Below are positions 6,830 to 10,790 of a stretch of DNA of 10,790 nucleotides, in pieces. The notes under the pieces were generated by a model. The model had not been told where the DNA came from and did not search any database. It saw nothing but the letters and a program-made list of their open reading frames with translations. This DNA is from JAZKFR01 sp040386295 (GTDB taxonomy: Bacteria; Pseudomonadota; Gammaproteobacteria; Burkholderiales; Rhodocyclaceae): assembly GCA_040386295.1 (NCBI GenBank), contig JAZKFR010000139.1, positions 1 through 10,790 of the forward strand. The letters run 5' to 3'. Numbering within the stretch: position 1 is the stretch's first letter; each line of letters starts with the position of its first letter. The position numbers and the translations under genes were made by a program.

Positions 6830-9800
6830 ATGGCCGTAGGATTTGTTATTACTCGTGTTGGGATTGTCGTTATTGAGGCAGGACCAGAAACTTTCCAAGT
6901 GCTCAGGCAGATTAGTTTGTCTATCGCTGATGATGCGGCACATTGGCTTGATAACGTTAATAACGCGCGGGATTTGGCTGACTTTGTACGAAACAACTTT
7001 ACGGGTAACACACTCGGAGCAATTAAAGTCATTGGTGCTGTAGCAGCAGGTACAGCCGCTACCATTTTATTATTGCCTCCCGCTGCAGCTGCAGCGGCTA
7101 CTACTGCAGCTGCAGCGGGCACCATTACTGTAGCTGTAGCAACTGGATACTTAGTTTCCTCTGCCTACGAAAAACTTTTCGATGCAGCTGAATCTCTAGG
7201 ACGCAATCTTACTTGGGGCGTTAAACCCACACCAGAAACTTCTGGGACAACAGGTCCGACACAAATTTATTACAGGGAATATTTTGCTGATTACCAAATA
7301 GCAGAACAATTTGTCCCACCCCCCGACGCGCCCACGCGGGACAGTAGTCAGCTGGTGAGCGCCAGCGGAGCCCATAGCGTCACTATTCTGCAAACTGGCA
7401 CCCGCCACGGCGGTCTGTGGGATGCCTGGAAGATGAATCCGAATGGGTTTGCTAACTTCAACGACTTTGTGGCGGCCGTGATGGCCGCCAACCCAAGCAT
7501 CACCAACCCCAACGACGTAAAAGCAGGACAGACAGTCTATCTTCCTGAGCGTCTCCCCGACGGCAGCACCACCTATCACTACCCCAACGGCGGTAGTCAA
7601 AACCTCAACCCCATCAACAATAACTGCAACATCGTCACGCCCGACGGCGAGGGCGGCACCATTGTCTACCGTCGCGAAACCGACGGCGATGCCGGTTACA
7701 GCGTCACCGAAATCCGCACCAATGCTCAAGGTGAAGCCACCTACACCGTGCGCGGCTACCAAGACACCCTCGACGGCCCGATACGCAACTTCACCGAAAC
7801 CCAAAACATCGACACCAACAACGACGGCTTGCCGGACCGAATCATTATCGGCGCCGACACCACGGGCGACGGCGTAGCCGACCAGCACATCGACACGGCG
7901 GGTGACGATGGTCGCTTATCGATGGCTGACTTACTCGACGCCGATCAACAGTTACAAGAGCTCTACGACGCGGGCGATCTTGACCCGAGCCTTTGGCACG
8001 ACTACAGCGACTGGAGTGTGCGGCAATTGGTGAGTCCGCCGGTGATTCCCGACATGCCCGCGTTCGACACCCCGCCCGCCCCACCGAGTTTTGATGACTT
8101 TGGCGACTTGGGCGGTTACCCGATGAATTGGCCGACGTTTGACCCGATCGGTGCGTTTTACGATAGCCAAAGCAGCGCCTTCGACCAAGCCGCCAGCATT
8201 GCCAACCAAACTCCCGTGTTGCTCGACGCCAATTACCGTGCGGTGAGTCGCGGCCCGTTTGCCTTCACCAACCTCGACACCAACTACGACAATCAACTCA
8301 CCGGCAACGAACTCAATGGCCTTAAAGTCTGGGTCGATGCCAACGAAGACGGTCTAATCAGCACCACCAATGCCAGCGGTGTCGCCAACCCCGCCACCAG
8401 TAGCGAAATACAAAGTCTCCGTGCCTGGCTGAGCTCACAACGCCTTACGGCGTTAAGCGCCAGCGACTACGACCGCATGGCGCGCGGTAATAGCCGCTTT
8501 GCCGACACCAACACCAGTGCTAGCACCACCAGCAGCAACCCCACCTATCGGCCCACGCCAACGCTGCTCGCACGCCCCACCGACAGTGGCGCCCCGGCAC
8601 GCAGCAACAGCGTGGCGGCGAGCAACTATCGTTCATTGCGGGATAACGACAACCGTTACACCTATGCTGGCGGTCCAGGACAATTTCTTTGGTACTACAT
8701 TGACTGGCAGCCCACCCACATCAAAATCAACCAAGGTACGCCCAACAGCCTGATCGGCACCGACAATGCTGATTCAATGGACGCCGCGTATTACCCTACC
8801 TATCTGGGTAGCCTTGCGCAGTTTTTCAACCTGGGGGCGCTCACCAATTTTTATGCCGGTGGCGGCGATGACCAGTTCGGCGGCAGCACGCGCGATGACA
8901 ACATCTGGGGCGGCACTGGCAATGACACGCTGTATGGTTACGCCGGTAACGATAAGATGTACGGCGAAGAGGGCAACGACATTTCGTTAGGCCAGGACGG
9001 CAACGACGTGATTGTTGACAACCTTGGCAACAATCAGATGTCGGGTGGCAATGGCAATGACTATCTCGACGCCGGGGTCGGTGATGACCTGCTGCTAGGG
9101 GATGCCGGTGACGACACCCTGTTTGGCGGCAGCGGCCAAGACGAGCTCAACGGTGGCGATGGCACCGACACCCTGCAAGGCGAGGCAGATAACGACCGCC
9201 TATTTGGCGGCGCCGGTAGCGATACGTTGTGGGGCGGCGCGGGCAATGATGTGATGCTCGGCTTTACCGCGAGCAATGATCCCAAACAAAGCTTGTCGGT
9301 TGGCGAAACTGATAACGATGTGATGTTTGGTCAAGACGGCAACGACAATCTGTACGGCGGTCTCGGCAACGACCTTCTGGATGGCGGCACAGGTGACGAT
9401 CTGATTGCGGGTGACGCTGGAGATGACACCCTCTGGGGTGCCGACGGGAGTGATGCTCTGCTGGGTGACGTGGGCAACGACGTCTTACAAGGTGGGCTTG
9501 GCGATGACGAACTACAAGGCGGCGCAGGCAATGATCGTTTGCTCGGCGAAGACGGCGTAGATCGCTTGTTTGGTCAGTCAGGTGATGACATTTTATATGG
9601 CGGCTCAGGCGATGACATACTCGTCGGCTTTACTGCCAGCAACGAAGCGCAACAAAGCCTCAACCCCGGCGAATCTGACAACGATGTTTTATACGGCGGC
9701 GAGGGCAGCGATTTGCTGCTCGGTCAACTGGGCGATGACGTGTTATTCGGCGAGACTGGTGATGACGAATTGCAAGGCGGTAGCGGCAGCGATGCCCTCT

Positions 9801-10790
9801 ACGGCGGTGCTGGCGTCGATCACCTATTTGGCCAAGTCGGTGATGACGTGCTCTATGGCGGGGAAGGCGACGACATTCTCATGGGCTTTACCGCCAGCAA
9901 CGAAACCCAGCAACGGCTCAATCTGGGCGAAAGCGACAACGACCAATTGTATGGTGGCGCGGGTAACGACCTGCTGATCGGCGGTCTAGGCGACGATTTT
10001 CTGGATGGTGGCGCGGGTGCCGACGACATGCAAGGTGGCGCGGGTAACGATACCTACCTCGTCAACAGCGTCAACGACCAGATTCTCGAACGTGCTGACG
10101 AAGGCTACGACAGCGTCATCGCCAGCACCAACTACCTGCTCAATGCCCAAGTCGAACGCCTTGAACTGCTCGAAGGCAGCGCCCTCAACGGCACCGGCAA
10201 CGCGCAGAACAACACCCTCATCGGCAACAACCAAGCCAACATTCTCGACGGCGTGACCGGCACCGACCTCATGATCGGCCAAGATGGTGACGACATTTAT
10301 TACGTCGATAACGCTGGCGATCAAACCATCGAACAGGCCGGACAAGGCCACGACCGCGTGCAAAGCAGCATCAGCTGGACCCTGGCCGACAACCTTGAAG
10401 ACCTCACCTTGCTGGATTTTGCTAAGGCCGAACACGGTCTGGTCGATGGCACAGCGGTGCTGGTGTACGGCTATCCCAAAGCCAATGAGCTGGATTACAT
10501 GCAAGGCGATGCGGTCGACAATTATTTTGGCACTTGCGCACTCACCAGCATTGCCAACCTCATCACGCAAACCGTGCGCCCCACCAGCGAAGCGCAAATT
10601 GTCAACCTCGCGATCAACAACCATTGGGCTCTGACCACCCAAGACACCACCAATCCCTATCAACTGGGTGGCTCGAACTATCTCGGACAACAAGCAATTC
10701 TGGATGCTGAAGGGATTCGCAACAAGCTGCTCGCGGGCTACAACGAACAGGCGCTGGCCAACTTGATTCGTGGTGGGCGCGGCGTCATCG
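6830..10790 (+). CDS. Giant RTX calcium-binding protein with LysM-like and C-terminal cysteine-peptidase-like domains (3' truncated)
   Basis: The frame stays open for 1,320 codons and leaves the window. Order by residue from ATG 6830: 1-60, no classical signal peptide; 64-111, Ala/Val-rich hydrophobic segment; about 182-240, LysM-like segment ending VKAGQTVYLP; 328-351, two Asp loops (DTNNDGLPD, DTTGDGVAD); 483-494, an EF-hand-like loop DTNYDNQLTGNE, then DANEDGLIS at 503; about 677-1076, RTX GGxGxDxUx nonapeptides that form calcium-bound parallel beta-rolls; 1077-1195, post-RTX repeats (DTYLVNSVNDQI, DDIYYVDNAGDQTIE); from about 1205, a domain with FGTCALTSIANLI (Cys1236) and GGRGVI resembling C39/papain-like peptidases. 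RTX proteins normally leave the cell by type I secretion through a C-terminal signal and fold in external calcium; that signal and the transporter are not in view. The first ~160 codons are AT-richer than the rest. It could be a toxin, adhesin or surface-layer enzyme. The RTX assignment is secure; the peptidase call is moderate. Confidence 0.93.
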   Translation, partial: MAVGFVITRVGIVVIEAGPETFQVLRQISLSIADDAAHWLDNVNNARDLADFVRNNFTGNTLGAIKVIGAVAAGTAATILLLPPAAAAAATTAAAAGTITVAVATGYLVSSAYEKLFDAAESLGRNLTWGVKPTPETSGTTGPTQIYYREYFADYQIAEQFVPPPDAPTRDSSQLVSASGAHSVTILQTGTRHGGLWDAWKMNPNGFANFNDFVAAVMAANPSITNPNDVKAGQTVYLPERLPDGSTTYHYPNGGSQNLNPINNNCNIVTPDGEGGTIVYRRETDGDAGYSVTEIRTNAQGEATYTVRGYQDTLDGPIRNFTETQNIDTNNDGLPDRIIIGADTTGDGVADQHIDTAGDDGRLSMADLLDADQQLQELYDAGDLDPSLWHDYSDWSVRQLVSPPVIPDMPAFDTPPAPPSFDDFGDLGGYPMNWPTFDPIGAFYDSQSSAFDQAASIANQTPVLLDANYRAVSRGPFAFTNLDTNYDNQLTGNELNGLKVWVDANEDGLISTTNASGVANPATSSEIQSLRAWLSSQRLTALSASDYDRMARGNSRFADTNTSASTTSSNPTYRPTPTLLARPTDSGAPARSNSVAASNYRSLRDNDNRYTYAGGPGQFLWYYIDWQPTHIKINQGTPNSLIGTDNADSMDAAYYPTYLGSLAQFFNLGALTNFYAGGGDDQFGGSTRDDNIWGGTGNDTLYGYAGNDKMYGEEGNDISLGQDGNDVIVDNLGNNQMSGGNGNDYLDAGVGDDLLLGDAGDDTLFGGSGQDELNGGDGTDTLQGEADNDRLFGGAGSDTLWGGAGNDVMLGFTASNDPKQSLSVGETDNDVMFGQDGNDNLYGGLGNDLLDGGTGDDLIAGDAGDDTLWGADGSDALLGDVGNDVLQGGLGDDELQGGAGNDRLLGEDGVDRLFGQSGDDILYGGSGDDILVGFTASNEAQQSLNPGESDNDVLYGGEGSDLLLGQLGDDVLFGETGDDELQGGSGSDALYGGAGVDHLFGQVGDDVLYGGEGDDILMGFTASNETQQRLNLGESDNDQLYGGAGNDLLIGGLGDDFLDGGAGADDMQGGAGNDTYLVNSVNDQILERADEGYDSVIASTNYLLNAQVERLELLEGSALNGTGNAQNNTLIGNNQANILDGVTGTDLMIGQDGDDIYYVDNAGDQTIEQAGQGHDRVQSSISWTLADNLEDLTLLDFAKAEHGLVDGTAVLVYGYPKANELDYMQGDAVDNYFGTCALTSIANLITQTVRPTSEAQIVNLAINNHWALTTQDTTNPYQLGGSNYLGQQAILDAEGIRNKLLAGYNEQALANLIRGGRGVI
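7082..7118 (+). repeat. CTGCAG-rich direct repeat encoding poly-Ala
   Basis: CTGCAGCTGCAGCGG occurs at 7083-7097 and again at 7104-7118, with a period of 21 bases (seven codons). It encodes the Ala-rich run PAAAAAATTAAAAG in the hydrophobic N-terminal segment of the RTX protein. The unit is internally palindromic (GCAGCTGC). Confidence 0.8.
7373..7555 (+). other. LysM-like segment of the RTX protein
   Basis: Residues about 182-240 read HSVTILQTGT ... GLWDAWKMNPNGFANFNDF, then VMAANPSITNPNDVKAGQTV and YLPER. The ending (AANP-I-NPN-V-AGQ-VYLP) is the typical second half of a LysM fold, which binds N-acetylglucosamine polymers such as peptidoglycan or chitin. The first half is longer and more divergent than usual. 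Confidence 0.6.
7811..8362 (+). other. Asp-rich calcium-loop region with EF-hand-like motifs
   Basis: Two thrombospondin-3-like loops lie at 7811-7879 (DTNNDGLPD and DTTGDGVAD). A canonical 12-residue EF-hand loop spacing (D-x-N-x-D-x-Q-x-T-x-x-E) lies at 8276-8311, followed after eight residues by DANEDGLIS at 8336-8362. Such loops often precede RTX rolls in very large secreted proteins. Calcium binding is inferred from the spacing. Confidence 0.65.
8858..10057 (+). repeat. RTX nonapeptide repeat array
   Basis: About 400 residues of GGxGxDxUx repeats (for example GGTGNDTLYG, GGAGNDVMLG, GGLGNDLLDG), roughly 35-38 units. They form the calcium-binding beta-roll. Three non-RTX linkers beginning GFTASN interrupt the array at 9260, 9626 and 9884. 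Confidence 0.95.
9260..9943 (+). repeat. Higher-order RTX supermodule marked by GFTASN linkers
   Basis: The linker GFTASNxxxQxLxxGExDND occurs three times, starting at 9260, 9626 and 9884. The intervals are 366 and 258 bases (122 and 86 residues). They differ by 108 bases, exactly 36 residues or four nonapeptides, consistent with duplication followed by gain or loss of whole RTX turns. Confidence 0.85.
10433..10790 (+). other. Start of a C39/papain-like cysteine peptidase domain (truncated)
   Basis: After the RTX region the composition changes to a globular domain. DNYFGTCALTSIANLI (Cys codon 10535-10537, residue 1236) has the Cys at the start of a helix, as in C39-like peptidases (consensus near GTCG-TS-AN). 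Next comes a SEAQIVNLAINN helix, then GGSNYLGQQAILDAEGIRNK and NLIRGGRGVI, like the strand before the catalytic His in that fold. The His and Asp would lie beyond the window edge. The only other Cys in the visible protein is residue 266. Confidence 0.55.

Noticed and set aside
7196..7888. 230-codon minus-strand open frame
   Set aside because: It is antisense to the LysM-like and Asp-rich part of the RTX gene, with Val/Gly-rich composition expected from reading GAC/ACC-rich codons in reverse.
9570..9977. Plus-strand alternative frame in the RTX array
   Set aside because: Its repetitive Ala/Thr/Met/Cys-rich product is simply the nonapeptide DNA read in another frame.
8858..10057. CRISPR-like periodic repeats
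   Set aside because: The roughly 27-base periodicity is degenerate, in frame and encodes GGxGxD nonapeptides. There are no identical direct repeats with unique spacers.
9986..10693. 235-codon minus-strand open frame
   Set aside because: It is antisense to the RTX and peptidase-like region, which is continuously coding on the plus strand with recognisable motifs.

Overview
The window comes from a fairly GC-rich Gram-negative bacterium. It is probably a betaproteobacterium or close relative, judging from a ComM-type ATPase, a Bcr/CflA-type drug exporter and a PP_4765-type flavoprotein, all of which look proteobacterial; I cannot place it more precisely. Every gene I can support is on the plus strand.

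Left part (1-5630): the 5'-truncated natural-transformation helicase gene comM is followed after one base by an MFS exporter starting at GTG 1497. Then come two small unrecognised genes (2907-3500 and 3582-4061). A 26-residue ungapped stretch matches between their products at 11 positions, so they look like diverged paralogues, and the first carries an internal 34-residue tandem duplication. After them lies a FAD-dependent oxidoreductase of the uncharacterised PP_4765/YhiN-like family (start preferred at ATG 4224). The conserved genes on both sides suggest that the paralogue pair is an accessory insertion.

Middle part (5631-6826): an intergenic stretch holds a perfect 10-bp inverted repeat and a second hairpin followed by six Ts, so it is a likely transcription end. 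It is followed by a short, possibly lipoprotein-encoding frame (5985-6248) that overlaps an AT-rich gene for a four-helix membrane protein (6178-6738). I do not recognise either product.

Right part (6830 to the window end): one open reading frame of more than 1,320 codons runs off the edge. It encodes a giant RTX-type calcium-binding protein with this order: no classical signal peptide, an Ala-rich hydrophobic segment, a LysM-like segment, Asp-rich and EF-hand-like calcium loops, about 400 residues of RTX nonapeptides with three phase-keeping linkers, a short post-RTX repeat region, and the beginning of what looks like a C39/papain-like cysteine peptidase domain. The candidate nucleophile Cys1236 is one of only two cysteines in the visible protein. 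The first ~160 codons and the membrane-protein gene before them are clearly AT-richer than the rest of the RTX gene, which suggests a chimeric or recently recombined locus. The most interesting hypothesis is a type I-secreted, calcium-folded RTX protein that delivers or self-processes through a cysteine peptidase, with the preceding small membrane/lipoprotein genes as possible partners or immunity factors. The catalytic His/Asp, the C-terminal secretion signal and any transporter genes lie outside the window.
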